A model generated the notes under the pieces. That model had not been told where the DNA came from, searched no databases, and saw only the letters and a list, made by a program, of their open reading frames with translations. A stretch of 64,000 nucleotides of DNA, from positions 124,001 to 188,000 of the forward strand of contig NZ_AJTS01000035.1 of the NCBI RefSeq assembly GCF_000275725.1, in the 5' to 3' direction. Each line of letters begins with the position of its first letter. Positions within the stretch are counted from its first letter, which is position 1. Positions 47,577 to 57,077 of this stretch are shown here, in pieces. The position numbers and the translations under genes are program-made. This DNA is from Vreelandella stevensii S18214. Lineage in GTDB: Bacteria; Pseudomonadota; Gammaproteobacteria; Pseudomonadales; Halomonadaceae.

Positions 47577-48134
47577 ATGAAACAAACCGCGCTCTTCTGG
47601 GCTTTTTTCAGGGTGGGCATTTTTGGCTTTGGCGGTGGCCCCTCCATGATACCGCTGGTGCATGCAGAAGTCGTGACACGCCATCAGTGGCTCACCGACG
47701 AGGAGTTTGCCGATGTGCTGGCGATTGGCAATACCCTGCCGGGGCCCATCGCCACCAAAATGCCAGGCTACATTGGCTACCGCGTGGCGGGTATCAGTGG
47801 GTGCGTGCTCTCCGTGCTGGCGGTGGTGTTGCCCATGCTGATCGCCATGGTCGTGATGCTGGGTGCTTTCAGTCGCTATCGCGACATTGGCTGGATACAG
47901 GGCATGGGGCAGGCCGTGATCCCGGTGGTGATGGTCATGATGGGCCAGCTCACCTGGGATTTCTTCGATAAATCACGCGCCGCGCTGGGCTGGCTGGTCA
48001 GTATTGTCATGGCCGTTGTCGCGGGTGGCGTCATCTACTGGCTTGGCGTTCACCCAGGCTTTGTCATCGGCGCCATTCTGCTGGCAGCGCTGCTGCGGCC
48101 AAACCGCCAAGCGCGCTCGAAGGAGGCCGCATGA
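47577..48134 (+). CDS. Short-chain chromate-transporter family protein, first subunit
   Basis: A 185-residue half-size CHR protein with about six hydrophobic segments. The family signatures are FRVGIFGFGGGPSMIPLV near residue 12 and LPGPIATKMPGYIGYRVAG near residue 55. The second half is encoded by the next gene, which overlaps by four bases (ATGA); such pairs work together like full-length ChrA. Family members export chromate, but the neighbouring FCD regulator and gamma-glutamyltransferase suggest that the real substrate here may be organic. The ribosome site is weak. The start at 47577 gives the normal N-terminus. Confidence 0.88.
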   Translation: MKQTALFWAFFRVGIFGFGGGPSMIPLVHAEVVTRHQWLTDEEFADVLAIGNTLPGPIATKMPGYIGYRVAGISGCVLSVLAVVLPMLIAMVVMLGAFSRYRDIGWIQGMGQAVIPVVMVMMGQLTWDFFDKSRAALGWLVSIVMAVVAGGVIYWLGVHPGFVIGAILLAALLRPNRQARSKEAA

Positions 48135-48661
48135 TCTACTGGGAGCTGTTTCTGGCGTTCTTTATTCCCAACATCGTGGGTTACGGTGGCGGGCCAGCCA
48201 TCATCCCGCTCATCGAGGCAGAAGTGGTTGGCCGCTACGGCTGGATGAGTTCGCAGGGGTTTGCCGAAACCCTGGCCCTGGGGAACGCGCTTCCCAGCCC
48301 TATCGCCACCAAGATGGCGGGCTATATCGGCTATGAAGTCGCCGGCTTGGGAGGCGCCGCCGTTGCCGTGGCCGCGACGGTGGTTCCTTCCCTGCTGCTG
48401 ATGATCGGGGCACTGGGGCTGCTCTACCGCCACCGTGAATCGCCCAGGGTCAAACGTATGAGCCAGTGGGTACGCCCGGTCATTGCCATCATGATGGCGT
48501 GGCTCACGCTCAGTTTCCTGCTGGAAAGCACCGCCAGCAGCGGCATCGTTCACACCCTGATCATCGGTATCGTCGCGGCCATCGCCCTCGTGCGATTCAA
48601 CACCCACCCCGCGTTCGTTGTCATCGGCGCACTGGTTTATGGAGGGTTCTTTCTGGGCTGA
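48131..48661 (+). CDS. Short-chain chromate-transporter family protein, second subunit
   Basis: A 176-residue half-size CHR protein, the partner of the preceding gene. Signatures are FIPNIVGYGGGPAIIPLIEA near residue 11 and LPSPIATKMAGYIGYEVAGL near residue 54, which repeat those of the first subunit and reveal an ancient duplication. It is co-translated with the first subunit through an ATGA overlap. Directly after its stop lies a truncated TctA gene. Confidence 0.88.
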   Translation: MIYWELFLAFFIPNIVGYGGGPAIIPLIEAEVVGRYGWMSSQGFAETLALGNALPSPIATKMAGYIGYEVAGLGGAAVAVAATVVPSLLLMIGALGLLYRHRESPRVKRMSQWVRPVIAIMMAWLTLSFLLESTASSGIVHTLIIGIVAAIALVRFNTHPAFVVIGALVYGGFFLG

Positions 48662-48685
48662 AGATATAACCTGAGCGATCCGGCG

Positions 48686-48985
48686 ATGGAAGATGCTCTG
48701 TACGAGATTGACTCCATGCGGCACTTCGCCGGCCTGAAGCTATTGGCTTGCATTGGCATTGTCGGATATATATTGAAAAAACTGGACTACCCTCTTGCAC
48801 CTCTTGTGCCAGGTGTTGTGCTGGGCCCCATTGCCGAAACGAATTTAAGGCATGCCTTTCAAACCAGCACTGACTGGACTCTATTTTTCACACGCCCCAT
48901 ATCCGCTTTACTGCTTGCACTAGCGGTCGCCTCGATCGCTTACAGTGTTTACAGCCTCATAAAGCAGCGTAAAGCCGTCGCTTAA
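48686..48985 (+). pseudogene. C-terminal remnant of a TctA-type tricarboxylate transporter
   Basis: About 100 codons encode only the end of a TctA-family membrane subunit: GIVGYILKKLDYPLAPLVPG, VLGPIAETNLRHAF and the typical FFTRPISALLLALAV helix. Full TctA proteins have about 500 residues, and no TctB or TctC genes are adjacent. The frame opens right after the ChrA stop. The sequence is lower in GC than the flanking genes. It marks the deletion of a tripartite transporter that once stood beside the gamma-glutamyltransferase gene. Confidence 0.78.
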
Positions 48986-49024
48986 CATCCGTACATGTCA
49001 TTCTTACAAAAAGGAACCTCGACC

Positions 49025-50632
49025 ATGAACCTAGATCCTCACTACTACCCTTCCTCCTCGCGACGTACGGTCACTTATGGGAAGAATGGCATGGTGGCCA
49101 CTTCCCAAAGCCTGGCTGCCCAAGTGGGTGTCGACATATTGAAGCAAGGGGGCAACGCCATTGATGCTGCCATTGCGACCGCAGCTGCTTTGACCGTTGT
49201 AGAACCTACCTCTAACGGCATCGGCAGTGATGCTTTTGCCCTGGTGTGGGTCAAGGGTGAACTTCACGGCTTGAATGCCAGCGGGCCTGCGCCAAAAAAG
49301 CTGACAATCGATGCCGTCAACTCTCTTGGCCACGCTGCCATGCCGGCCCATGGATTGACGCCCGTCACGGTGCCCGGAGCACCAGGAGCATGGGCTGCGC
49401 TCTCGGAGCGGTTCGGCACCCTGCCGTTCGAGCAACTGCTAGCTCCTGCCGTAAAACTGGCGGAAGAGGGTTTTGCTGTCTCCCCTACCGTGAGTCAGCT
49501 CTGGCAAAACGCGGTGTTGCGGTATCGCCAATACTCATCCCCAGAATTCCAGCCGTGGTTCGATCACTTTGCTGCGGATGGCCGAGCTCCCAACGCCGGT
49601 GAAGTGTGGCGATCAGCCGATATGGCCGCTACGCTCAAGGCCATCGGCAGCTCTCGAGCTAACGCCTTCTATCAAGGCCACTTGGCAGAGGCCATGGACG
49701 ACTTCGCGCAACAGCATGGTGGTTTTTTGCGCAAAGAGGATTTGGCTGCTTTTGAGCCTGAGTGGGTCACGCCTGTCAGTGTTCGTTATCAGGGGCACGA
49801 TATTTGGGAAACTCCTCCCAATGGGAGCGGCTTGATCGTCTTGCAAGCTCTGGGAATGCTGGAGCAGCTCTCCAATGAGCGCCATGATCCCATTGAAACG
49901 CTGCACCAACGCATCGAAGCAACCAAGCTTGGCTATGTAGACGGACTGACATATATCACCGAGCCTTCGAGCATGCGTCCAAGCGTAGAGCAAATGCTTG
50001 CTCGTGAGTATTTGTCGCAGCGTGCTGCCACGATTGGACATGATGCTCTGGACCCTGTGCACGGTAATCCCATCAAAGGCGGCACGGTGTATCTGGCAAC
50101 GGCTGATAATCAAGGCAACATGGTGTCCTTCATTCAAAGTAATTTTGAAGGCTTCGGGTCTGGCATCGTCGTGCCGGGTACGGGGATCAGCCTGCAGAAC
50201 CGCGGCTGGTCCTTCTCGCTGGACCCCGAGCATGCCAATGCACTGGCGCCGGGCAAGCGCACCTATCACACCATCATTCCCGGGTTCATCACCAAGGGTG
50301 ATCAGGCGGTAGGACCGTTTGGCGTGATGGGTGGCTACATGCAGCCTCAGGGCCATGTTCAGGTCGTCACGGCCATGCTGGAAGACCACTTGAACCCGCA
50401 GGCAGCGCTGGATATGCCGCGCTGGAAGTGGACCTCCGGCAAGACCGTCGAAGCCGAAGCCGACTTCCCCAACCACCTGGCCCTGGCGCTGGCACGACGA
50501 GGGCACCACATCGTCAAGGTCGCTGACTCACTCAGCTTTGGCCGTGGCCAGATCATCCTGCGCAACCCGGACACCGGGGTGCTTCAGGGGGGCACAGAGC
50601 CTCGTACCGACGGCGCCGTGCTGCCGCTCTAA
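49025..50632 (+). CDS. Gamma-glutamyltransferase family protein (no signal peptide)
   Basis: A 535-residue Ntn-hydrolase precursor. The N-terminal part has KNGMVATSQSLAAQVGVDIL and GGNAIDAAIATAAALTVVEP. The autocleavage threonine is expected in KGGTVYLATAD near residue 354, and GGTEPRTDGAVLPL closes the protein. There is no signal peptide, so it is probably cytoplasmic, unlike E. coli Ggt. It may hydrolyse gamma-glutamyl compounds or an analogous amide. The start at 49025 follows AAGGAAC. The first 1.1 kb is noticeably less GC-rich than the last 0.5 kb, hinting at a mosaic gene. Confidence 0.9.
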   Translation: MNLDPHYYPSSSRRTVTYGKNGMVATSQSLAAQVGVDILKQGGNAIDAAIATAAALTVVEPTSNGIGSDAFALVWVKGELHGLNASGPAPKKLTIDAVNSLGHAAMPAHGLTPVTVPGAPGAWAALSERFGTLPFEQLLAPAVKLAEEGFAVSPTVSQLWQNAVLRYRQYSSPEFQPWFDHFAADGRAPNAGEVWRSADMAATLKAIGSSRANAFYQGHLAEAMDDFAQQHGGFLRKEDLAAFEPEWVTPVSVRYQGHDIWETPPNGSGLIVLQALGMLEQLSNERHDPIETLHQRIEATKLGYVDGLTYITEPSSMRPSVEQMLAREYLSQRAATIGHDALDPVHGNPIKGGTVYLATADNQGNMVSFIQSNFEGFGSGIVVPGTGISLQNRGWSFSLDPEHANALAPGKRTYHTIIPGFITKGDQAVGPFGVMGGYMQPQGHVQVVTAMLEDHLNPQAALDMPRWKWTSGKTVEAEADFPNHLALALARRGHHIVKVADSLSFGRGQIILRNPDTGVLQGGTEPRTDGAVLPL

Positions 50633-50753
50633 CGCATTTCCGCGTTGGCGCTGCTTGCCCACCCGCCCTTCCCAGGGCGGGCTGGCTCTTGCGGGCAAAT
50701 CAACGCATCATGGGCACCGATGTTTCTTCTTCTGGCCACCCAGCGATGTCTCC

Positions 50754-52598
50754 ATGAAGCCTGCCCCCTCCTCCTCTCCCGCGCTATCAAGCGGGTTTTT
50801 CAACGTCTTTCGTTACAGCCAGCATGCCCTGCGCCTGGTATGGGAGACGTCACGCTGGATGATGCTGGGGCTTGCGCTGTGTACGCTGGTGGCAGGGGTA
50901 CTGCCGGCCGTGGCGGCCTACGTTGGCCAACTGATCGTGGATGGCGTGCTGGCGGCCATGGAAGCCTACCAGGCCACCGAGGCGCCGAGCCTTTGGGAAG
51001 CCATTACCCCCGTACTGGGCCTGGTGGCGCTGGAAGGCGCAATCATTGCCCTCATCGCGCTCGCTCAGCGTGGCCTCTCGGCGCAGCAGGCGCTACTTCG
51101 TGCATTGCTGGGCCAGAAAGTGAACGTCATGATTCTGGAAAAAGCGGGCAAACTGTCGCTGGGCCAGTTCGAGGACTCGGAGCTTTACGACAAGCTGACC
51201 CGCGCTCGCCGAGAGGCCTCGACACGCCCGTTGGCACTGGTCACTAAAACCTTCGGGCTGCTGCAGAATGCGATCTCACTGGTCAGCTTTGGGGTCTTGC
51301 TGGTGCAGTTTTCGCCCTGGGCGCTGCTGATTCTGGTGGCCGGGGCGCTGCCGGTATTCATCTCCGAAGCCAAGTTCTCCGGCGATGCCTTCCGTCTGTT
51401 TCGTTGGCGCTCGCCACAAACGCGCATGCAGATGTACCTGGAAACCGTGCTGGCCCGTGAGGACAGCATCAAGGAGGTCAAGCTGTTTGGTCTCGAGCCG
51501 CTGTTCCTGCAGCGCTATCGGGCGATCTTTCAGCAGCTCTTTGCCGAAGACCGTCGGCTCACGCTGCGCCGCGAGAGCTGGGGTTTCGTGCTGGGATTAC
51601 TGGGCACGCTGACCTTTTATGCCGCCTATGGCTGGGTCGTGGTCGAGACCATTGCCGGGGCGCTCACGCTGGGGCAGATGACCATGTACCTGATGGTCTT
51701 CAAACAGGGCCAATCAGCCTTATCGGCCAGCCTGACGGCGATCAGCGGAATGTACGAAGACAACCTCTACCTTTCGAATCTCTACGAGTATCTGGAACAA
51801 CCGACTGAAGGCGAGTCAGGCCACCTCACGCAGGGGGTTCAGCCAGGTGATGGCCTGCGCTTCGAGCAGGTCTCGTTTGCCTACCCAGGCGGCGGAGAAG
51901 TCTTGCACGATATTTCACTGCACCTGGCACCCGGTAGCAGCCTGGCTTTAGTGGGTGAAAACGGCTCGGGCAAAACCACCTTGATCAAACTGCTGACCCG
52001 GCTGTATCGGCCCACCCAGGGGCGCATACTGCTGGACGGTAGCGACCTGAACGACTGGGACAGCCAAGCCTTGCGTGCCCGCGTGGGCGTTATTTTTCAG
52101 GATTTCGTGCGCTATCAGCTCTCGGTAGGCGAAAATCTGGGCGTCGGCGACATTCAGGCTTTCGATGACGCACAGCGCTGGCAGCAGGCTGCCGAGGAAG
52201 GGCTAGCCGACCCTTTCATTCAGCGCATGCCCGACGGCTACCAGACGCAGCTGGGGCGCTGGTTCAAGAATGGCCAGGAGCTCTCGGGCGGGCAGTGGCA
52301 AAAAGTGGCGCTGTCGCGTGCCTACATGCGCCAGGAGGCGGATATTCTGGTGCTCGACGAACCTACCGCCGCCATGGATGCCGCCGCCGAAGCCGATGTC
52401 TTTGCGCGCTTTCGCGAACACAGCCGCAATAAAATGACGATTCTGATTTCCCATCGTTTTTCCACCGTGCGCAGCGCCGAGCAGATCATCGTCATCGATC
52501 AGGGGCGCATCATCGAGCGTGGCACCCACGAATCGCTGCTTGCCGACAAGGGGCGATATGCCTCGCTGTTCCACCTCCAGGCAGAGGGGTATCGATGA
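50754..52598 (+). CDS. ABC transporter, fused permease and ATP-binding protein
   Basis: A 614-residue exporter half-transporter. The N-terminal 340 residues hold about six membrane helices (SRWMMLGLALCTLVAGVLP and ALAQRGLSAQQALLRALLG are typical). The nucleotide-binding domain starts near residue 370: Walker A ALVGENGSGKTTLIKLL, Q-loop VGVIFQDF, signature ELSGGQWQKVALSRAYM, Walker B ILVLDEPTAAMDA and the H-loop in ISHRFS. It probably works as a homodimer exporting a lipid, peptide or drug. The substrate is unknown. The start at 50754 gives a family-like N-terminus; the open frame upstream overlaps the gamma-glutamyltransferase end. Confidence 0.9.
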   Translation: MKPAPSSSPALSSGFFNVFRYSQHALRLVWETSRWMMLGLALCTLVAGVLPAVAAYVGQLIVDGVLAAMEAYQATEAPSLWEAITPVLGLVALEGAIIALIALAQRGLSAQQALLRALLGQKVNVMILEKAGKLSLGQFEDSELYDKLTRARREASTRPLALVTKTFGLLQNAISLVSFGVLLVQFSPWALLILVAGALPVFISEAKFSGDAFRLFRWRSPQTRMQMYLETVLAREDSIKEVKLFGLEPLFLQRYRAIFQQLFAEDRRLTLRRESWGFVLGLLGTLTFYAAYGWVVVETIAGALTLGQMTMYLMVFKQGQSALSASLTAISGMYEDNLYLSNLYEYLEQPTEGESGHLTQGVQPGDGLRFEQVSFAYPGGGEVLHDISLHLAPGSSLALVGENGSGKTTLIKLLTRLYRPTQGRILLDGSDLNDWDSQALRARVGVIFQDFVRYQLSVGENLGVGDIQAFDDAQRWQQAAEEGLADPFIQRMPDGYQTQLGRWFKNGQELSGGQWQKVALSRAYMRQEADILVLDEPTAAMDAAAEADVFARFREHSRNKMTILISHRFSTVRSAEQIIVIDQGRIIERGTHESLLADKGRYASLFHLQAEGYR

Positions 52599-52932
52599 TC
52601 CTGCTCCGCCCGACGCTTGATCACACACAATACGCAATGGAGGTAACCGAAGTCACAGAAAAAACGTGAAAAAAAGTGATATTCATCCTACTACTATCGA
52701 TATTCGGCAGTGCGTTGCGTATGTTGTGGCTATGGTTATTCAGGCGGTCGATCCATGCTGCCATTAACCTTCGATTAAAAGGGGCACTTGCCCGGAATTG
52801 ATGACCTGTCTGTTACCCAGCGCCTCCGGGCTCCCCTGCCCCAAAGGCGCTTAAGCCTTGCCTACCCAGGCGCTTGTTCGTGCCGCGATAACATTTACCC
52901 ATACGCGAAGCACGCACTTTAAAGGATTTTGT
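52599..52932. other. 334-base gap before the EAL response-regulator gene
   Basis: No gene is seen. A hairpin AGCGCCT (52819-52825) with AGGCGCT (52845-52851) lies about 80 bases upstream of the EAL gene. The left part is AT-rich with an AAAAAACGTGAAAAAAAG stretch and probably contains a promoter. Confidence 0.35.
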
Positions 52933-54081
52933 ATGCCGCCCAGCGCGTTAGTGATCGATGACGATGTAGATATACAGCTGCTTGGCAAGATGCTGCTCAG
53001 CCGCCACGGTTTCGAGGTTGTCACAGCGGGCAGTCTTGGGGAGCTGGCCCGCAACCCTTCACTCTTGAACGTGAACCTGATCGTGCTGGACTTTGGGCTC
53101 GGCGAGTTTACCGGGCTGGATATTCTGGATTACCTGTACGACCTGCGCTTGAGCGCCTCGATCTTGCTATTGAGCAGCTGTTCGGCAGAGACGGCCGCCC
53201 ATGCACTTGCCGAAGGAAAGGCCAAAGGATTGAAGATGCTTGGTTTTCTTCCCAAAGCAAAGCTACTGACGCACCTGGGCGACTTCATCGAACAGATCGA
53301 AGCCTCCCCCAAGCCGCCCTCGGCAGGGGAGCTGGCGATGGCCATCAAGCACGAGCATATCTGCCTGGCGCTGCAACCCAAGATATCGCTAGCCACGGGC
53401 CAGGTGATCGGGGCGGAAGCGCTGGTTCGCTGGCAGGACCCGGTGCGCGGCATGGTCTACCCCGACAGTTTCATTCCTCTGGCCGAAAAAAGCGGCCTGA
53501 TGGTCCCACTGACCTGGAGCGTGTTGACCTTGGCACTGGCGCAGCAGGCCGCTTGGCATGCCCAAGGCCTGAATCTTACCATGGCGGTTAATGTGCCCGC
53601 CGAATTTCTCAAGGCGGAGAACATGCTGTCGACGTTCGATGCGCTTTGTGCTCACTACCCCGCCACGATGCCCAGGCTGACCCTGGAACTCACCGAATCG
53701 GTGAGCGTCGAGTGCCTGGGCTATGCGCGCCACGTGCTGGAGGAGTTACGCAGCCGAGGGTTCAAACTCGCGCTGGATGATTTCGGCACCGGCTACTCAT
53801 CGCTGACACAACTCTATCGGCTACCTTTCGACGAACTCAAAATAGACCGCAGCTTCGTGTCCGTGATCGATAGCGAGCCCCATGCGCGCACCATCACGCT
53901 CTCCATCGTGGAATTAGGCGAGAAACTCGGCATGAGCGTCGTGGCAGAGGGCATCGAGAACGCCGCTCAGCAGGCGTATTTGACGGCAGCGGGTTGCCCG
54001 GTGGGACAAGGCTATTTCATCTCTCGCCCGCTATCTGGCGATGCGTTTAGTCTTTGGCTGACACAGCATTTGGCGGCCTAG
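52933..54081 (+). CDS. Response regulator with EAL phosphodiesterase domain
   Basis: A 382-residue protein. The receiver domain (1-120) has acidic residues VIDDDVD and phospho-acceptor D53 in LIVLDFGLGEFTG. The EAL domain (about 135-380) has AEALVRWQDP (E162), VNVPAEF, ELTES, DDFGTGYSSL, KIDRSF, AEGIE and GQGYFISRP; all catalytic metal-binding residues appear present. It should degrade c-di-GMP when phosphorylated. The hybrid kinase gene converges on it with 32 bases between the stops and is the obvious phosphodonor candidate. The start at 52933 follows AAAGGA. Confidence 0.93.
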   Translation: MPPSALVIDDDVDIQLLGKMLLSRHGFEVVTAGSLGELARNPSLLNVNLIVLDFGLGEFTGLDILDYLYDLRLSASILLLSSCSAETAAHALAEGKAKGLKMLGFLPKAKLLTHLGDFIEQIEASPKPPSAGELAMAIKHEHICLALQPKISLATGQVIGAEALVRWQDPVRGMVYPDSFIPLAEKSGLMVPLTWSVLTLALAQQAAWHAQGLNLTMAVNVPAEFLKAENMLSTFDALCAHYPATMPRLTLELTESVSVECLGYARHVLEELRSRGFKLALDDFGTGYSSLTQLYRLPFDELKIDRSFVSVIDSEPHARTITLSIVELGEKLGMSVVAEGIENAAQQAYLTAAGCPVGQGYFISRPLSGDAFSLWLTQHLAA

Positions 54082-54113
54082 GCCCTACCTGGAAACGGGC
54101 CGCCTAACCCAGA

Positions 54114-56354
54114 TCATGAATCCGAGAGGTGGCACAGGCCCTGCTCGTTGAGCGCCTTGCGCGTAAGACTCTTCTGGGTCTCCAGTGACGACAGCAGAGC
54201 GGCAATGCTCTCTGGCGCCTGACCGCTGGCTTGCTCCAGCCTGGCGGCCTGTCCCGCCACGGCTTTGCACCCTAACGATGCGGCAGCACCTTTCAGCGAG
54301 TGGGCTTCTTTTTTCAGGGCATCATGATCCCCTGCCAGCCAGCATGCCCGCAAACGAATCAAGCGCTCTTCCAGACGTGCCAAAAAAGTGGTAAGCAGCG
54401 CATCCAATGCCGTAGGTTCGAAGGCTTCCTTCAGCTCGTTGCAGATATGCGCATCCAACACGGACTCGGAGGCATCGCTAGACGGTGCTTCTTCAGCAGG
54501 CAACGGCTGAGCGCACAAGAAACCTTGTGGGTCATTCCCTGCGGTCACGAAGCGACTGATCAACTGCTGTAGCTCATCACGGGTGAACGGCTTGTTGATC
54601 ATGTCGTCCATGCCACTCTCGAAACAGCGCTGGCGATGTTCCGGCATGACGTTGGCGGTCATGGCCACGATCGGCAGATGCGGCAACTGGTGTTCGGCCT
54701 CGAAGCTACGCCAGCGCAGCGTGGTTTCCGTACCATCCAGAATCGGCATTTGCATGTCCATGAGGACCAGATCGATGGAAGCATACTCTGCCTGCAGCTG
54801 CTCCAACGCAGCCTGGCCATTATCGGCAATACTGACCCGTTGCCCTAGCTGCTCCAGCATGACGCGCGCCACGGTCTGATTGATCGGATTGTCTTCGACG
54901 ATGAGGACGTGGTGGTCTGCGCTTGGCCTGGCACACTGCTCAGGATGGGCGTATTGGCAGTCGCTGTCTGCGGCGGGCATGGACACGGTAAACCAGAAGC
55001 GGCTGCCGACCCCCACCTCGCTCTCCACACCAATATCGCCGCCCATGGCTTGAACCAGCCGTTTGCAAATGACCAACCCAAGCCCTGTCCCTTCGTGGCG
55101 GCGGGCTATGGAGGTATCCACCTGGGAGAAAGCCGCAAACAGGCGCTCCTGATCCAACGCAGAAATACCACACCCACTATCGTGGACTTCGACCAGCAGC
55201 TGATCATTTTCCAGTGGCGACACGGAGCATCTGACGTATCCACTCTCCGTGAACTTCAGCGCGTTATTGATCAGGTTCATCATGATCTGGCGTAAGCGGG
55301 CAATGTCTCCCACCACGAATCGTGGCAGCGCCGGGTCGATGGAGTAGCTGAACGCCACCCGTTCCTTCGTTTCTTGCAGAACGTAGCCCATGCAGAGCGA
55401 TTCGATACACTCATGGACATCAAAGGGGCGGTTGTCCAGATCCAGACGGCCGCTTTCTATCTTGGTGTAATCCAGAATGTCATTAATGACGCTGCGTAGA
55501 CTGTCGGCGCTGCGCTTCAAGGCCGCGACGTACGCCTGCCCTTTGGGGGAGTGCACCTCATCACCGAGCAAGTCGGCCATGCCGACCACGCCGTTGAGCG
55601 GGGTACGAATTTCATGACTCATGACGGCCATGAACTCGGACTTCGCCTGGCTGGCAATTTCAGCCCGACGAGCAGTCTCCTTGAGCTGTTGGCTTTTCAC
55701 CTCGAGTGCCTGGGCCTTGCGTAAGCTGGAGCGACTCTCCCGTAATAGCGCACGCACCAGCATGCCGCCGGAAAACATCAGCGACAGCAACAGCAAGAGC
55801 GCCAACCCATACAGCTGAGTCATTGTTTGCCGCTCGTCGGTGCGCATGCGAGCCACGCTAGCATTGGTTTCGATCAAGACCGTACCGGTAAAACCCTGTA
55901 GTTGCTGAGTCATGCTAATCAACTCGGCTATCAAGGCAGGATGTAGCGCTTCTGGCTGTTCCCACAAAGGTTCCAATAACTCATCCAGCACATCTACCAG
56001 CGCCGCCGCCTGAAATACGCTGTTATTGACGCTGTCGATCCTGGACACTGCCAGATTGATTTCTCCCTGCTGAAATAGACGCTTGCGGCTATAGAGAATC
56101 TCGAACCTCTGGAGCAGGTCGTCCACGCTGGCACTGCCAATCTGCACGTCTACCAACGCCATATGCAGTTCGCGAACTTCACGGTCGAACTGGTAGCCCG
56201 TCCACACCAGATTTTCCAGCAAACGGTTCTCGATCGCGTGCTGACGCTGAAAGATGACGCCACCCGTAATAATGGCAGACAGAAAAAACAGGATGGCCGA
56301 GAACGTGGCCACCCTGACGCGTTTAGAAAAGTAGTGCTTGAAAGTGGCTAACAT
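54114..56354 (-). CDS. Hybrid histidine kinase with receiver and HPt domains
   Basis: A 746-residue membrane kinase. Transmembrane helices at 15-36 and 180-201 enclose a helical periplasmic sensor of about 145 residues. The HisKA phospho-site is H247 in VMSHEIRTPLNG. The ATPase domain has NLINNALKFT, DSGCGIS and GTGLGLVICK. The receiver has VEDNPIN and D533 in LVLMDMQMP. The HPt has H685 in EAHSLKGAAASLG. The phosphorelay layout resembles BarA/ArcB-type kinases and needs a separate output regulator. Candidates are the flanking EAL regulator and the OmpR-type regulator. A periplasmic protein is encoded 58 bases upstream in the same operon. Confidence 0.93.
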   Translation of the reverse strand: MLATFKHYFSKRVRVATFSAILFFLSAIITGGVIFQRQHAIENRLLENLVWTGYQFDREVRELHMALVDVQIGSASVDDLLQRFEILYSRKRLFQQGEINLAVSRIDSVNNSVFQAAALVDVLDELLEPLWEQPEALHPALIAELISMTQQLQGFTGTVLIETNASVARMRTDERQTMTQLYGLALLLLLSLMFSGGMLVRALLRESRSSLRKAQALEVKSQQLKETARRAEIASQAKSEFMAVMSHEIRTPLNGVVGMADLLGDEVHSPKGQAYVAALKRSADSLRSVINDILDYTKIESGRLDLDNRPFDVHECIESLCMGYVLQETKERVAFSYSIDPALPRFVVGDIARLRQIMMNLINNALKFTESGYVRCSVSPLENDQLLVEVHDSGCGISALDQERLFAAFSQVDTSIARRHEGTGLGLVICKRLVQAMGGDIGVESEVGVGSRFWFTVSMPAADSDCQYAHPEQCARPSADHHVLIVEDNPINQTVARVMLEQLGQRVSIADNGQAALEQLQAEYASIDLVLMDMQMPILDGTETTLRWRSFEAEHQLPHLPIVAMTANVMPEHRQRCFESGMDDMINKPFTRDELQQLISRFVTAGNDPQGFLCAQPLPAEEAPSSDASESVLDAHICNELKEAFEPTALDALLTTFLARLEERLIRLRACWLAGDHDALKKEAHSLKGAAASLGCKAVAGQAARLEQASGQAPESIAALLSSLETQKSLTRKALNEQGLCHLSDS

Positions 56355-56412
56355 GGCGTTTACCCGGCGAGGTTACCGCATGGCGAGCTGTTGCACCTCG
56401 CTAAGCGGCGGG

Positions 56413-56919
56413 TTACTCGATTTCGATGCGCTTCACCTGCCAGACCGAGCGGGTCAGGATTTCTTCGTTCAGCAGTGACGGGGTTTCGTCGAAGGGGTAG
56501 ATGACGAACAAGGGCCCGTGATCACGGATCCGCAGCGGGTTACCGTCGGCGCTCATGGCCAGAATCACGTCATACTCCTGAAAATCACTGACGGGAATCA
56601 TGGATGCATAGTCGTTGAGTGCGATGACCTTCATCTGCTCCCCTTGGGCACCGACCGCTTCCAGAAGCGTACGCCCCAACGGCCCCTCGAAGCTGACCAC
56701 ACCATCGTGCCAGGGCGTACTGGTACGCGTCGTGCGCTGTGCCAGCGCTTCCAGCATGGCGCGGTCAAAGTGGGCTTCATCCCCTGCATTGGTATGGTCA
56801 AGCTTACCCGCCACCTCCAGCACCACTTGCCCCGTGGGAGCCTCCAGCGCCTGGGCACTGGTAAAGACAAATACGCCCGCCAACACTACAAACGCTTTAT
56901 GAATCAGTTTATTGGCCAT
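56413..56919 (-). CDS. Periplasmic protein with oxidoreductase-molybdopterin-like fold, partner of the kinase
   Basis: A 168-residue exported protein with a signal peptide (KAFVVLAGVFVFTSAQA, cleavage near residue 24). The remainder resembles the molybdopterin-binding sulfite-oxidase-like fold seen in small exported proteins (FEGPLGRTLLEAVGAQGEQ, LNDYASMIPVSDFQEYDVIL, PLFVIYPFDE). It has no cysteine, so the usual cofactor ligand is missing and it is unlikely to be an enzyme. It lies directly upstream of the hybrid kinase gene and may modulate its periplasmic sensor; that role is inferred. Confidence 0.7.
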   Translation of the reverse strand: MANKLIHKAFVVLAGVFVFTSAQALEAPTGQVVLEVAGKLDHTNAGDEAHFDRAMLEALAQRTTRTSTPWHDGVVSFEGPLGRTLLEAVGAQGEQMKVIALNDYASMIPVSDFQEYDVILAMSADGNPLRIRDHGPLFVIYPFDETPSLLNEEILTRSVWQVKRIEIE

Positions 56920-57077
56920 TCCAGCTCCTCCTGAAGAATAAGCGGAGTATAGCGCTGAGACTTAAGCGTTAACTGTAAACCTTTGTGTCACTCGACCAAC
57001 CTCAACTAGAATTAACGAATGAGCAGTTCTTCCAGGCGGTGTGAGATGTATCACACGATAAAAATAGGTAACTCACT

